A stretch of 64,000 bases of DNA from Neolewinella antarctica (GCF_011927835.1 NZ_JAATJH010000003.1:310001-374000), one strand, 5' to 3'; positions 8,412-18,382 are shown, numbered from the stretch's first letter. Numbers and translations are program-made. The notes: generated from the letters alone by a model not told the origin.

Positions 8412-9212
8412 ATGGGTTTACTTTCACACATACCCTCTTTCTTCATCGCCTCGATCCAGTCGGGCGATTACGTAGGGTTCACTTTCTTCATCGGCTCCAT
8501 GGCCATGATGGCGGCTACCGTATTTTTCTTCTTCCAAACGACACAGGTAGAAGGGAAGTGGCGGGATAGTATGCTCGTAGCGGGGCTCATTACTTTCATT
8601 GCCGCCGTTCACTATTTCTACATGCGCGACTTCTGGGCCGAAACGGGAACCTCCCCTACGGAACTGCGCTATATCGACTGGATCTTGACCGTCCCCCTGA
8701 TGTGTGTAGAATTTTTCCTCATTCTTCGTGCGGTGGGTGCCACGCAATCGCTATTGTGGAAGTTGATTTTCTACTCATTACTCATGCTCGTCGCCGGTTA
8801 CATCGGTGAAGCCGTTGATCGTGATAATTCTATCCTTTGGGGTACGATCTCTACCATTGGTTACGTCGGTATTCTGTACGAAGCATGGTTCGGTTCCGCC
8901 CGTAAATTGGCTGAGAACAGTAATGACCCTAAGCTACTCGGTGCCATTAAGGCCCTGGGTTGGTTCGTCTTTGCCGGCTGGGCCATTTACCCGATTGGTT
9001 ACATGACCATCCCCGGTGGTTTCCTCGATGGCCTTCTCGCCCCCGAGAGCCTCGATTTGTTCTACAACATCGGTGACGCCATCAACAAGATCGGTTTCGG
9101 TCTGGTGATTTACGCGCTGGCCATTTCTAAGTCCGATAAGGTCAATTACGACAGCAACCGGACGGTTCGCGAAGGTGACAACGATACCGATACCGTAGTA
9201 GTAGTTAAGTAA
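8412..9212 (+). CDS. Proteorhodopsin-type light-driven proton pump
   Basis: 266-residue seven-helix retinal protein. Helix C reads RYIDWILTVPLMCVEFF: D89 (proton acceptor), T93 and E100 (proton donor) make the DTE motif of outward proton pumps, equal to D97, T101 and E108 of proteorhodopsin. M97 occupies the tuning position 105 of proteorhodopsin; Met or Leu there is associated with green absorption. H67 in helix B (AAVHYFYMR) matches the His that pairs with the acceptor. K226 in GDAINKIGFG binds retinal. The tail is acidic. It ends at a strong terminator and shares an operon with blh. Confidence 0.95.
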   Translation: MGLLSHIPSFFIASIQSGDYVGFTFFIGSMAMMAATVFFFFQTTQVEGKWRDSMLVAGLITFIAAVHYFYMRDFWAETGTSPTELRYIDWILTVPLMCVEFFLILRAVGATQSLLWKLIFYSLLMLVAGYIGEAVDRDNSILWGTISTIGYVGILYEAWFGSARKLAENSNDPKLLGAIKALGWFVFAGWAIYPIGYMTIPGGFLDGLLAPESLDLFYNIGDAINKIGFGLVIYALAISKSDKVNYDSNRTVREGDNDTDTVVVVK

Positions 9213-9248
9213 GCCAAACAGTTTACAACTGCGCTATTCTAAATGCTT

Positions 9249-9286
9249 AGGCCCCTTTCCACCTCATGGGAAGGGGCCTTTCTTTG
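9249..9286 (+). terminator. Terminator of the blh-rhodopsin operon
   Basis: AGGCCCCTTTCC (9249-9260) and GGGAAGGGGCCT (9268-9279) form a GC-rich stem with a 7-nt loop, followed by TTCTTTG. It lies 37 bp after the rhodopsin stop codon. Confidence 0.85.
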
Positions 9287-9296
9287 TGCCATAAAC

Positions 9297-9480
9297 CACA
9301 CTACTGGACATTTTCAAATCGGACGCTTGGAGGACTCGAAACCCTTCGCTACGCTTTAGTTTCGAGACGCTCCAAGTTTCCAAAAACCTATTTGAGGACC
9401 CTGGAGCGTCCTCTGCCGTGAAGCCGAAGGCGTAATTATTGAGGTCCTCCAAGCGTCTGGGGAAAGTGTCCAGTAGTATG
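9297..9480. mobile_element. MITE-like element, copy 2 (inverse orientation)
   Basis: About 184 bp, the reverse complement of the element at 3788-3972 with scattered substitutions. The ends CACACTACTGG and CCAGTAGTATG match copy 1. The flanks GCCATAAA (9288-9295) and GCCATCAC (9481-9488) agree at 6 of 8 positions, consistent with an older target duplication. It sits between the rhodopsin terminator and the 3' end of the J-protein gene. Confidence 0.8.
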
Positions 9481-9508
9481 GCCATCACCATAACGTTGGC
9501 GAAGTAAT

Positions 9509-10432
9509 TTAGCTTTGCTCCAGTTCCTTCAGCTGCTCAAAAGCCGCACGTTCTTCATCGGTCAACGTAGTTGGTAACTGAGCCTGAAGGTCCAGGTACA
9601 AATGACCCGATTCTTCTTTCTTATAAATAGGAAGCCCTTTGCCCTTCAGCCGCATCCGCTTACCGGGCTGGCTCAGTTCCGCGATGGGGATGTTGACCGT
9701 GCCACTCGGCGTCGTTACTTCGACTTTACCACCGAGGACCATCGTCGTTAAAGGAACATCTACCGTTTTGTAAAGATCAGCCCCTTCCCGGCGATATTCC
9801 GCGGGCGTAGCCACCTGGAAAGTGAGGTACAGATCGCCCGCCTGGCCGCCGTTCGGTCCGGCACCGCCCTGGCCGCGCAGGCGTAGTTTTTGCCCGTCCT
9901 CCACGCCGGCGGGGATGGTGATGCGGAGTTGCTTCCCGCCGACGGTAATGACTTGCTTGGTATCCTCCAGGATGTCCGTAAAGTTGACGCGCAGATTAGC
10001 TTCCAGGTCCTGGCCCTTGAAGGTCCGTCGTCTGCCGCCGCCACCGAATCCACCACCACCGAAGGGGTTGCCGCCGCCCTGGCCGTCGAACATCTGGCTG
10101 AAGAAATCGGAATAATCGCCGCCGCCACCGGAATAGGTATAACCCTGGCCGCCGCCGAAGGGATTGCCGCGCCCCCGCCCACCGGCCGCTTCGTAGGCAT
10201 CGGCGTGCTCCCAGTCCTTGCCGTATTTATCGTACTTTTTGCGCTTGTCTTTATCGGACAGCACGGCATTGGCTTCGTTGATGGCCTTGAATTTTTGCTC
10301 GGCCGCGGCGTCGCCTTCGTTTAGGTCGGGGTGGTGCTTGCGGGCTAGTTTTCGGAAGGCCTTTTTGATGGCCTTTTCGTCGGCTTCTTTGGTTATGCCG
10401 AGAGTTTTGTAGTAGTCTATGAAGGTTGCCAT
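9509..10432 (-). CDS. CbpA-type (class II) J-domain co-chaperone
   Basis: 307 residues. The N-terminal J domain begins MATFIDYYKTLGITKEAD and carries the HPD motif (RKHHPDLNEGD), which stimulates DnaK ATPase. A glycine/phenylalanine-rich linker (NPFGGGQGYTYSGGGG..., residues about 85-135) follows, then two C-terminal substrate-binding beta domains (ANLRVNFTDILEDTKQVI, IPAGVEDGQKLRLRGQG, LYKTVDVPLTTMVLGGKVEV). The CxxCxGxG zinc-finger repeats of DnaJ are absent, so this is a CbpA-like protein. Transcribed toward the MITE copy 2. Confidence 0.92.
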   Translation of the reverse strand: MATFIDYYKTLGITKEADEKAIKKAFRKLARKHHPDLNEGDAAAEQKFKAINEANAVLSDKDKRKKYDKYGKDWEHADAYEAAGGRGRGNPFGGGQGYTYSGGGGDYSDFFSQMFDGQGGGNPFGGGGFGGGGRRRTFKGQDLEANLRVNFTDILEDTKQVITVGGKQLRITIPAGVEDGQKLRLRGQGGAGPNGGQAGDLYLTFQVATPAEYRREGADLYKTVDVPLTTMVLGGKVEVTTPSGTVNIPIAELSQPGKRMRLKGKGLPIYKKEESGHLYLDLQAQLPTTLTDEERAAFEQLKELEQS

Positions 10433-10448
10433 GGGGTGAATTCTTTTT

Positions 10449-10464
10449 GCGCGGTCGCGGGTGC
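10449..10464 (-). repeat. 19-bp GC-rich dispersed repeat, copy 3
   Basis: GCGCGGTCGCGGGTGC, just upstream of the J-protein start codon in the divergent intergenic region. Confidence 0.65.
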
Positions 10465-10587
10465 GGGGGGATTTGGGGGAAGCAGGGTGCCTCCGGCGGT
10501 TTCCAGAGGAAGTTGAGGAGGGAGAAGGAGAAGAGAGGAGGAAGAGCCGTTCTGAAATTACTGCTCAAGTCCCCAGACCTTGCACCT

Positions 10588-10606
10588 GTCCCGATAACTA
10601 TCGGGA
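10588..10606. repeat. GTCCCGATAACTATCGGGAC palindrome
   Basis: A nearly perfect 20-bp dyad about 40 bp upstream of the isoaspartyl peptidase start. The same CCCGATAgCTATCGGG core recurs at 2462-2479, 41123-41138 and 57352-57369, so it is a dispersed repeat rather than a dedicated operator. Confidence 0.6.
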
Positions 10607-10644
10607 CGCCCGACTGCGCTATCTTACGTGCAAAATCCGTACCA

Positions 10645-11706
10645 ATGAGAATCGTTCTGCTCTTAATGTTAGCCGCTACCTTATTTACTTGTGAAGATAA
10701 GCCGCAAGCCACCGCCGAAGTCAACGCGCAAGAGCAGCCCGTTGCTACCGAACGGCTTGAATACGCGATGGTGATCCACGGAGGGGCTGGCACGATCCTG
10801 CCCGAAAATATGACACCCGAGAAGGAAACAGGCATCCGCGCGGCTATGAATGCGGCGATGGACGCTGGCGAAAAGATCCTGAGTGGGGGCGGGAGCGCGG
10901 CCGACGCCGTGGAAGCGACGATCTGGGTAATGGAAGACAGCGAGTACTTCAATGCCGGCAAGGGCGCGGTATTTACCAACGCGGGCATCAACGAAATGGA
11001 CGCCAGTTTTATGACCGGCCACGACCAGAACGCCGGGGCCGTCGGGGGCGTGACGACCATCAAACACCCGATCTCCGCCGCCCGGGCCGTGCTCGATAAA
11101 TCCGAACACGTACTGCTATCCGGCAAGGGCGCGAACGACTTCGCCACCGAGCAGGGGCTGGAAACCGTCGACCCGAAATACTTTTACACCGAAGGCCGCT
11201 TCCAGGGTTTGCAACGGGCCCTCGAAGGCGAACGCGTGGAGCGAGAAAACATGGAAGGCGGCCGGATTATCGAAGAGATTGACCGTAAATACGGTACCGT
11301 CGGCTGCGTGGCGCTCGATAAATCCGGCAACCTAGCCGCCGGCACCTCCACCGGGGGCATGACCAACAAGCGCTACAATCGCCTCGGCGACAGCCCCATC
11401 ATCGGCGCGGGCACCTACGCCGACAACGCCACCTGCGGCGTGAGCTGCACCGGTTGGGGAGAGTACTTTATCCGTTACGCCGTGGCCTACGACGTCCACG
11501 CGCGGATGGCTTACGGCGGCGCGACCGTGCTGGAGGCAGCCGACGCGGTGATCAACAAAACCCTGACCAACAAGGGCGGAACTGGCGGCCTGATCGCGCT
11601 AGATAAGGATGGCAACGTTGCCATGCCGTTCAACACGCCGGGGATGTACCGGGGATATTTGAAGGCTGGTGGGGAGCGGGTGGTGGATTTTTATGATGCT
11701 AAGTGA
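10645..11706 (+). CDS. iaaA: Isoaspartyl peptidase / plant-type L-asparaginase (Ntn hydrolase), lipoprotein
   Basis: 353 residues from ATG 10645; the upstream frame runs through repeats. MRIVLLLMLAATLFTC is a lipoprotein signal, so the enzyme should be exported. It hydrolyses isoaspartyl dipeptides and asparagine after self-cleavage. The autocleavage site is the Thr of KYGTVGCVALD, where the beta subunit starts; the beta part has GTSTGGMTNKRYNRLGDSPIIGAGTYAD and STGWGE-like CTGWGEYF. The alpha part starts YAMVIHGGAGTI and has the GGGSAADAVEATIWVMEDSEYFNAGKG block. The call is firm; the export location is inferred from the signal. Confidence 0.92.
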   Translation: MRIVLLLMLAATLFTCEDKPQATAEVNAQEQPVATERLEYAMVIHGGAGTILPENMTPEKETGIRAAMNAAMDAGEKILSGGGSAADAVEATIWVMEDSEYFNAGKGAVFTNAGINEMDASFMTGHDQNAGAVGGVTTIKHPISAARAVLDKSEHVLLSGKGANDFATEQGLETVDPKYFYTEGRFQGLQRALEGERVERENMEGGRIIEEIDRKYGTVGCVALDKSGNLAAGTSTGGMTNKRYNRLGDSPIIGAGTYADNATCGVSCTGWGEYFIRYAVAYDVHARMAYGGATVLEAADAVINKTLTNKGGTGGLIALDKDGNVAMPFNTPGMYRGYLKAGGERVVDFYDAK

Positions 11707-11755
11707 GGAAGTGCGTACGCGTCGATTTAGGATACTTACGGCCTTTTATAATTAC

Positions 11756-12250
11756 CTACAACTCCAACCGATTAATAGCCTCCCAAGTCAAGTAACTCTC
11801 ATACCCCCGCTGAAACATATAATCCGCCAACTTTTTCCGCTTTAGATACGGATGCAACCCCCGCGTAGCAATCTTTTCCCGGCGCAGTAGCTCCTTCTCC
11901 ATCGTCTCCTGATAAGCTTCCGGTTCAATCTCACTCAGGCCTTTTTTGATGCAGTAGGCCGAAATGTCCCGCTGTCTGAGTTCGCGGGTAATCTTCATCC
12001 GCCCCCAACGCTTGATCTTGAATTTACCGCGCGCGAAACTGCGGGCGAAGCGTTCGTCGTCGAGGTACTTCTCGGCGATGAGGTCACAGATAACTTCCTC
12101 AGCTTCGTGACCGAAGCAGTGTAGTTCACGGAGTTTCTGGCGGGCCTCCTTGTGACAACGGTCCTGGTAGGCGCAGAAATGTTGCAGGGCCTCCAGGGCC
12201 TGATCGCGGGTATAAACGACCTTTTTCTCCTGTTTCGGCCGGTAGTACAC
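11756..12250 (-). CDS. recX: RecX family recombination regulator
   Basis: 164 residues from a GTG start. RecX binds RecA filaments and limits recombinase activity. The protein is all-helical and shows the three-helix repeats of the family: ALEALQHFCAYQDRCHKEARQKLREL, then VICDLIAEKYLDDERFARSFARGKFKIKRWGRMKITRELRQRDIS (the central YLDDERFA...WG..KI...L block is diagnostic) and a third repeat ending in YMFQRGYESYLTWEAI. recA is not next to it, which is common in Bacteroidota. Confidence 0.9.
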   Translation of the reverse strand: MYYRPKQEKKVVYTRDQALEALQHFCAYQDRCHKEARQKLRELHCFGHEAEEVICDLIAEKYLDDERFARSFARGKFKIKRWGRMKITRELRQRDISAYCIKKGLSEIEPEAYQETMEKELLRREKIATRGLHPYLKRKKLADYMFQRGYESYLTWEAINRLEL

Positions 12251-12369
12251 GGGAATTGTTTAAAGTGAGGAACTTGTTGGACGTAAAGATAAAACAAATC
12301 GTAGGAAGTTGTTCGGGGTTCTCGCGTCCGCGCTAAGATTACATACCTTCACGCCCAAAATTAACGAAG

Positions 12370-13175
12370 ATGGATTTTGGAAGGATGTGGGAGAACTACG
12401 AGCCGGTTTTCCTGGAAGTAGGGTTTAAGATCCTGGCGGGGCTGTTGTTGCTCATCGTTGGGTTCAAGTTGATTAACTGGGGAGTTGCCAAACTGAAGGA
12501 CTACCTCGTTACCAAGAACTTCGATTACAGCGTAACCGGGTTCATTACCAGTTTTTTCGGGATCGGACTCAAGATCCTGCTAATCCTCTCCGTAGCGGGA
12601 ATGTTTGGCGTGGAGACAACTTCCTTCATCGCTATCCTTTCCGCCCTCTCCCTGGCCGTCGGCCTGGCGCTACAGGGTAATCTCGGTCACTTCGCCAGCG
12701 GTATCCTGGTACTCACCTTTCGCCCCTTCAAGGTGGGAGATTACATCACGGCGGATGGGTACTCCGGCACGGTAAAGGAAATCCAGGTCTTTAATACCAT
12801 CCTCACCACGCTCGACAACCGACTCATTATCATCCCGAACGGCAACGTGATGGGCAACGCCATTCAGAACATGACCGCCCAGGGCATCCGCCGCGTCGAC
12901 ATGACCTTCGGTATCGGCTACGACGACGACATTGACCAGGCGCGTGACGTGATCCGCGAAGTGATCGCCGGCGCGGAGATGGTCGACCAAACCCGCCCCG
13001 TCGATGTGTTCGTCAAAACCCTCAATGACTCCAGCGTCGACTTCACCGTCCGCGTCTGGACCATCAACGACAACTACTGGCCGGCCACGTTCCACATTAC
13101 GGAGCAGGTGAAAAAGGCGTTTGATAAGCACGATATTGGCATTCCTTATCCGCAGATGGACGTACACGTTAAGAG

Positions 13176-13179
<4 letters not shown>
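12370..13179 (+). CDS. mscS: Small-conductance mechanosensitive channel (MscS family)
   Basis: 269 residues. Opens under membrane tension to release osmolytes on hypo-osmotic shock. Three N-terminal membrane helices are followed by the Gly/Ala-rich pore helix TM3 (SAL SLAVGLALQGNLGHFASGILVL), the beta domain (FKVGDYITADGYSGTVKEIQVFNTILTTLDNRLIIIPNGNVMG) and the C-terminal vestibule ending YPQMDVHVKS. Size is normal for the short MscS class. Its TAG stop codon overlaps the first unit of the heptamer-array element that fills the gap to aceK. Confidence 0.93.
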
Positions 13180-13505
<326 letters not shown>

Positions 13506-15353
13506 ATGAAATTCCCCGAACTACAGCACTACGAAGTCTCCCACCAATTTCTAATGGGTTACCTCGATTACTACTACCGCTTCAAGATCATCACGAAGCG
13601 CGCTAAAGTCCGGTTCGAACGTAGAGACTGGCACGGAACGCAGGCGGACGCGCGTACCCGAATCACGCTTTACCGTGACATTGTGGATCAGACGACCAAA
13701 AACATCGTCGCGGCGCTCGGCGATACCTGGGCGGCGCCGGCTTTCTGGGCGGATGTCAAGCAAGCTTACGCCGAGGATATTGCTCATTTCGACACGCGTA
13801 ACATCGCCGAGACCTTTTACAACAGCGTCTACCGCCACTTTCACGCGGTCGGGGCGGACAGCGAGCTGATGTTTGTTTCCCGGACGGGCGACTACCGGGA
13901 GTTCAAGGGCATGGCCAGCATCAGCCACGAATTTAAACTACGGGGCCAAACGCCCCTTTCAGTAGCCCAGCAAGTGTTGAACACGGTGGTTTTTGACGCG
14001 CGCTGGGAAAACAAGGCGCGGGATGCCGAACGTATCAACCGCCGGTGGCTGGAGCTGACCGCCGATCTGGGTGGCATCACGTCGAGCGACACGTTGGAGG
14101 TGCTTACGTCCGTTTTTTACCGTAATAAATCGGCTTACGTAGTCGGGCGCTACCTGCGGGAAGGGCGGGTGTATCCGTATATTTTGCCACTACTGCACAC
14201 ACCCGAAAGAGGCATATTTGTCGATGCCCTGCTGCTGGAAACCGATCAGGTCACCTCCATTTTTAGCTACCATCGGAGTTATTTTTTGGCTGACATCACG
14301 GTGCCGAGCGACATGGTCGATTTCCTCCAGACCTTTATGCCCACCAAGGCGATCAGCGAGTTGTACAACGCCATCGGCTTCGAGAAACACGGCAAAACGG
14401 TCTTTTATCGGGAGCTCCGTCGCCACTTTCGCCGCACGGCTCTTCCCATCATTAACCCGGCACCGGCGACCGCGCAAAAGCAGAAGGTAGCAGCACAGCT
14501 AAAAGAGCAGAATGGGGCGCTGACGCGGGTGCAAGGAAATACTCCAAAGGAGCAAAGTGAATTAAGCCCCGAGCTATTCATCACCGCCCCCGGTATCCCC
14601 GGCATGGTGATGTACGTCTTCACGATGCCACGGCTGAACATGGTCTTCAAGATCATCCGCGACAAATTCGCACCACCCAAACAAGTGACTGCCGCGGTCG
14701 TCAAGGAAAAATACGAACTCGTCAGCACCCACGACCGCGTGGGCCGGATGGCCGACAGCTACCTCTTTCAAAAACTCAGTTTACCCCGCGACCGCTTCGC
14801 CACCGAGTGCCTCACGGAACTACAAAACACCGCCGCCGCCAAGGTCAAAATCGACGGCGATCAGGTGCTCATCAGCCACGTCTACGTCGAGAAAAAGATG
14901 ACGCCGCTCAACATCTTCCTCGAAACGGCTGACGAGAAAATGGCCCAAAAAGCCCTCCGCGACTACGGCCGCGCCATCAAACAGCTCGCCAGCGCCAACA
15001 TTTTTCCCGGTGATCTCCTACTAAAAAACTTCGGCGTCACCCGCGTCAACCGCGTCGTTTTCTATGATTACGACGAGATCGAACTCGTCACCGAATGTAC
15101 CTTCCGCCACATCCCCGAAGCCAAGACCTACGAGCAGGAAATGGCGAGCCAGCCGTGGTATTTTGTCGGACCCAAAGATATCTTCCCGGAAGAATTCCCC
15201 GGCTTCCTGATGCGCTCCGGCCCCAATCTGACTTACCTCCGCCAGCGCCACGGCGACATTTTTGACGCGGATTACTGGAACGACGTCAAAACGCGCTTGC
15301 TGGCCGGGGAAATCATGGACGTGTTTCCTTACCGGAGTAATTTGCGGTTCTAA
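13506..15353 (+). CDS. aceK: Isocitrate dehydrogenase kinase/phosphatase
   Basis: 615 residues from ATG 13506; the frame upstream is only translated heptamer repeat. AceK phosphorylates and dephosphorylates isocitrate dehydrogenase and so switches carbon between the TCA cycle and the glyoxylate bypass. Family marks: FERRDWHGTQADARTRITLY in the N-terminal regulatory domain; the nucleotide-binding APGIPGMVMYVFTMPRLNMVFKIIRDKFAPPK; the catalytic stretch HDRVGRMADSYLF; and a DLLLKNFGVTRVNRVVFYDYDEI block with the metal-binding N and D of a kinase. Slightly longer than E. coli AceK (about 580). The heptamer array ends one base before ATG, leaving no normal leader sequence. Confidence 0.93.
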   Translation: MKFPELQHYEVSHQFLMGYLDYYYRFKIITKRAKVRFERRDWHGTQADARTRITLYRDIVDQTTKNIVAALGDTWAAPAFWADVKQAYAEDIAHFDTRNIAETFYNSVYRHFHAVGADSELMFVSRTGDYREFKGMASISHEFKLRGQTPLSVAQQVLNTVVFDARWENKARDAERINRRWLELTADLGGITSSDTLEVLTSVFYRNKSAYVVGRYLREGRVYPYILPLLHTPERGIFVDALLLETDQVTSIFSYHRSYFLADITVPSDMVDFLQTFMPTKAISELYNAIGFEKHGKTVFYRELRRHFRRTALPIINPAPATAQKQKVAAQLKEQNGALTRVQGNTPKEQSELSPELFITAPGIPGMVMYVFTMPRLNMVFKIIRDKFAPPKQVTAAVVKEKYELVSTHDRVGRMADSYLFQKLSLPRDRFATECLTELQNTAAAKVKIDGDQVLISHVYVEKKMTPLNIFLETADEKMAQKALRDYGRAIKQLASANIFPGDLLLKNFGVTRVNRVVFYDYDEIELVTECTFRHIPEAKTYEQEMASQPWYFVGPKDIFPEEFPGFLMRSGPNLTYLRQRHGDIFDADYWNDVKTRLLAGEIMDVFPYRSNLRF

Positions 15354-15444
15354 AAGTGAAGCGGTTAACCCACGCAACGAACCACAAGGCGAAGCCAGCT
15401 AACATTGTATCTTCGCCGCCCCAAAGAATAAAAAAAAACCAAAA

Positions 15445-17217
15445 ATGTTCCGTACGCACAACTGTGGAGAATTGAGACTCGCCGACGCCGGCAACGACGT
15501 AACCCTCAGCGGCTGGGTCCAAATTGGCCGTGATTTTGGTGGACTCACCTTCGTCGATCTCCGCGACCGCTACGGCATCACCCAGATCGTTTTTGACCAG
15601 GATGATAACGCCGAACTCGCCGACCGCGCCCGCAAACTGGGGCGGGAGTTCGTCATCCAGGTAAAAGGTACCGTAAGGGAACGGACGAACAAGAATCCCA
15701 ACCGCGACACGGGCAACATCGAGATTATCGCTAGCGAACTGAAGGTGTTGAACAAAGCCAAAACGCCGCCCTTCACTATCGAAGACGATACCGACGGCGG
15801 CGACGAACTCCGAATGCAGTACCGCTACCTCGACCTGCGTCGGAACCCCCTGCAGGAAAACATCATCTTCCGCTCGAAGCTTGCCCTGTCCGTGCGCGCT
15901 TATCTCGGCGGTAAGGAATTTTTGGAGATAGAAACGCCCTTCCTCATCAAATCCACACCCGAAGGCGCGCGCGATTTCGTCGTGCCCAGCCGCCTCAACG
16001 AAGGTCAGTTTTACGCCCTGCCGCAGAGCCCCCAGACCTTTAAGCAACTCTTGATGGTGGCCGGTTACGACCGTTATTTCCAGATTGTAAAGTGCTTCCG
16101 CGACGAAGACCTCCGCGCCGACCGCCAACCGGAGTTTACGCAGATTGATTGCGAAATGGCCTTTGTGGAACAAGAAGACGTGCTCAATACCTTCGAAGGA
16201 CTCACCAAACACGTTTTTGCCGAATTAAAAGGTATTACCCTTGGCGACTTCCCCCGGATGCAGTACGACGACGCGATCCGTCTCTACGGCTCCGATAAAC
16301 CTGATTTGCGGGTCGGGATGGAATTAGTTGAGCTCAACGACGTCGCCCAAAATCAGGGCTTCGGTGTTTTTGACGGCGCAGAATTAGTCGTAGCCATCCG
16401 TGTCCCCGGCAAAGCCGACCTCACGCGTAAGCAGCTCGACGGGTTGACGAACTGGGTCAAACGGCCACAGATCGGCGCGAAAGGGCTTGTTTACGTAAAG
16501 TGTAATGCCGACGGTACCTACAAATCAAGCGTAGATAAATTTTTCGATCAGGAGAAGCTTGCTAAGTGGGCCGAGAAGACCGGTGCCGAAGCCGGTGACT
16601 TGCTGCTTGTTATCTCCGGTGAAGACGAAAAGAGCCGTACGCAACTCGGTAACCTCCGCCTGCACGTTGCGAAAGAATACGACATGATCCCGGCCGGTAC
16701 GTTCAAACCGCTCTGGGTAATGGATTTTCCCCTGCTGGAATGGGACGAAGACAGCAAGCGTTTTCACGCCATGCACCACCCGTTCACCAGCCCCAAAAAG
16801 GAGGAAGTCGAACGGATGCTCACCGGCGACCACGATACCATGAAGTCACTCAAGGCCGACGCCTACGATTTGGTCATCAACGGTGCCGAGATCGGCGGCG
16901 GTTCGGTGCGGATCTACGACCGGGCGTTGCAGGAAAAGAACTTCGAACTGCTTGGCTTCACGCCCCAGGAGGCGGAGGAGCAGTTTGGTTTCCTGATGGG
17001 CGCGTTCGAATACGGTGCCCCGCCGCACGCCGGCATCGCTTTCGGTTTCGACCGTTTGTGCTCGGTCATGAACGGGCAGAGTTCGATCCGAGATTTCATC
17101 GCTTTCCCCAAGAACAACCAGGGGCGGGACGTGATGATCGATGCGCCGGCTACCATTGACGGGGGGCAGTTGCGGGAGTTGAGTTTGGCGCTTGCGGTGG
17201 AAGGGGAGACAGAGTAG
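15445..17217 (+). CDS. aspS: Aspartate-tRNA ligase
   Basis: 590 residues, the bacterial-type length. Charges tRNA-Asp. N-terminal OB-fold anticodon-binding domain ([44 protein letters not shown]), class II core with motif 2 ([18 protein letters not shown]), the bacterial GAD insertion (about residues 290-410), and motif 3 ([13 protein letters not shown]). A TATCTTCG sequence at 15408-15415 is a plausible -7 box. The stop is followed after 21 bp by the convergent fic gene. Confidence 0.96.
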   Translation: MFRTHNCGELRLADAGNDVTLSGWVQIGRDFGGLTFVDLRDRYGITQIVFDQDDNAELADRARKLGREFVIQVKGTVRERTNKNPNRDTGNIEIIASELKVLNKAKTPPFTIEDDTDGGDELRMQYRYLDLRRNPLQENIIFRSKLALSVRAYLGGKEFLEIETPFLIKSTPEGARDFVVPSRLNEGQFYALPQSPQTFKQLLMVAGYDRYFQIVKCFRDEDLRADRQPEFTQIDCEMAFVEQEDVLNTFEGLTKHVFAELKGITLGDFPRMQYDDAIRLYGSDKPDLRVGMELVELNDVAQNQGFGVFDGAELVVAIRVPGKADLTRKQLDGLTNWVKRPQIGAKGLVYVKCNADGTYKSSVDKFFDQEKLAKWAEKTGAEAGDLLLVISGEDEKSRTQLGNLRLHVAKEYDMIPAGTFKPLWVMDFPLLEWDEDSKRFHAMHHPFTSPKKEEVERMLTGDHDTMKSLKADAYDLVINGAEIGGGSVRIYDRALQEKNFELLGFTPQEAEEQFGFLMGAFEYGAPPHAGIAFGFDRLCSVMNGQSSIRDFIAFPKNNQGRDVMIDAPATIDGGQLRELSLALAVEGETE

Positions 17218-17238
17218 GAACTACTTTGCATTCACTCT

Positions 17239-18210
17239 CTATGACACAAATTTAAATTCATACAACGTATTTCGCTGCTTCCCCTTTTTTGTCAACACGC
17301 CAAGTTCTACCCCGCGCAGTAAATCGCGTGATGCAGTTGGGGACGAAACGGATTTGTGATAAATCTGGTAGTCTTTTCGGCTGAATGCCGTACCGGAAAA
17401 ATACTCCCGGAATGCAATCAGCCTGCTTTCGAAATCTTGAACGTTGTTGGTTCGGTTAGCTTCGACCACGAGTGCCGTTTTGAGCGCGTCGAGCATGAAA
17501 TAGATGAAAGGATCTGAAGAAACAGCGGACTGACTATCTGCGAGTGCTTGGTAATATCCTTGTTGTCGTTGATGAATGATTGTTTCGAACGGAACGAACT
17601 GTAGCACGGGAAATTTACTCATCAGAATGACCGTTTGCCACAATCTTCCCATTCGACCATTGCCGTCCATAAAAGGATGAACAAACTCAAACTCATAGTG
17701 GAAGACACAGCTTTTTATGATAGTTTCTTCGTCGTAATCAGTGATATATTCAAATAACTGTCCCATAAGTCTCGGTACAATGCCGTGCGGTGGTCCAATG
17801 TGAATAGGTTTCGGCCCCTCATAAACCGCTACGCCTCGTTGCCGGTAATTGCCGGGCGAGTCTAACAATCCCCGCATCAAAATTTTATGGCTTTGTAATA
17901 GGTGGTCTTCATTTTTGTAGTTCAGAGACTTTATGGTGTCGTAGACAGCTAATGCATTCTTGACTTCAAGTATCTCCCTTGGGTGCCCCATGATGGGCTT
18001 ACCATCGATGATGTCAGAGACCTGTTCTTCTGAAAGTGTATTGCCTTCAATCGCCAGGCTAGATATAATTGTCTTTATTTTGTTCTCCTTGCGTAGTTTC
18101 AGATCGCCCGTGAGTAACTGGTACCCTTGGATCTGACCGATCAGTTGGTTGATCTCTCCAACCAAAATAATCATTCTTGAGCTTAATTGGTAAGGTGGTT
18201 TATAGGACAT
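17239..18210 (-). CDS. Fic family AMP-transferase with N-terminal inhibitory motif and C-terminal winged helix
   Basis: 323 residues from ATG 18210; a GTG eight codons upstream is possible but lies in the operator-like repeats. The core motif is HPFMDGNGRMGR (H178), the catalytic loop that transfers AMP from ATP to Ser/Thr/Tyr. Residues 51-57 (SLAIEGN) give the (S/T)xxxE(G/N) inhibitory helix ahead of the Fic core, i.e. class II. The last ~60 residues look like a winged helix (SVSSPTASRDLLRGVELGVL...NTLYEF), so the protein could bind DNA and control its own promoter. Target unknown; no antitoxin gene is adjacent, as expected if inhibition is intramolecular. Confidence 0.92.
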   Translation of the reverse strand: MSYKPPYQLSSRMIILVGEINQLIGQIQGYQLLTGDLKLRKENKIKTIISSLAIEGNTLSEEQVSDIIDGKPIMGHPREILEVKNALAVYDTIKSLNYKNEDHLLQSHKILMRGLLDSPGNYRQRGVAVYEGPKPIHIGPPHGIVPRLMGQLFEYITDYDEETIIKSCVFHYEFEFVHPFMDGNGRMGRLWQTVILMSKFPVLQFVPFETIIHQRQQGYYQALADSQSAVSSDPFIYFMLDALKTALVVEANRTNNVQDFESRLIAFREYFSGTAFSRKDYQIYHKSVSSPTASRDLLRGVELGVLTKKGKQRNTLYEFKFVS

Positions 18211-18233
18211 GATAGTATCATTTGATAGTATCA
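18210..18233 (-). promoter_or_regulatory. Candidate autoregulatory operator of fic (two TGATAGTATCA sites)
   Basis: Two identical 11-bp near-palindromes TGATAGTATCA lie at 18210-18220 and 18223-18233, 13 bp apart centre to centre. The first overlaps the fic start codon. Such tandem dyads are typical binding sites for winged-helix or HTH repressors, and the Fic protein carries a C-terminal winged helix. Confidence 0.6.
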
Positions 18234-18382
18234 CAAGATAAGATAAGTTTTATGATGATCGGGTGGTTTTGCTGATACTCAACGGAAATTCCTAGCGCAC
18301 ACTTGTGATCTAACCACATGAGAAGTTAACTTACCTCTTTGCGCGTGATGAATCTGTCCTGGTTATTAACTTAGTGTTGAAC

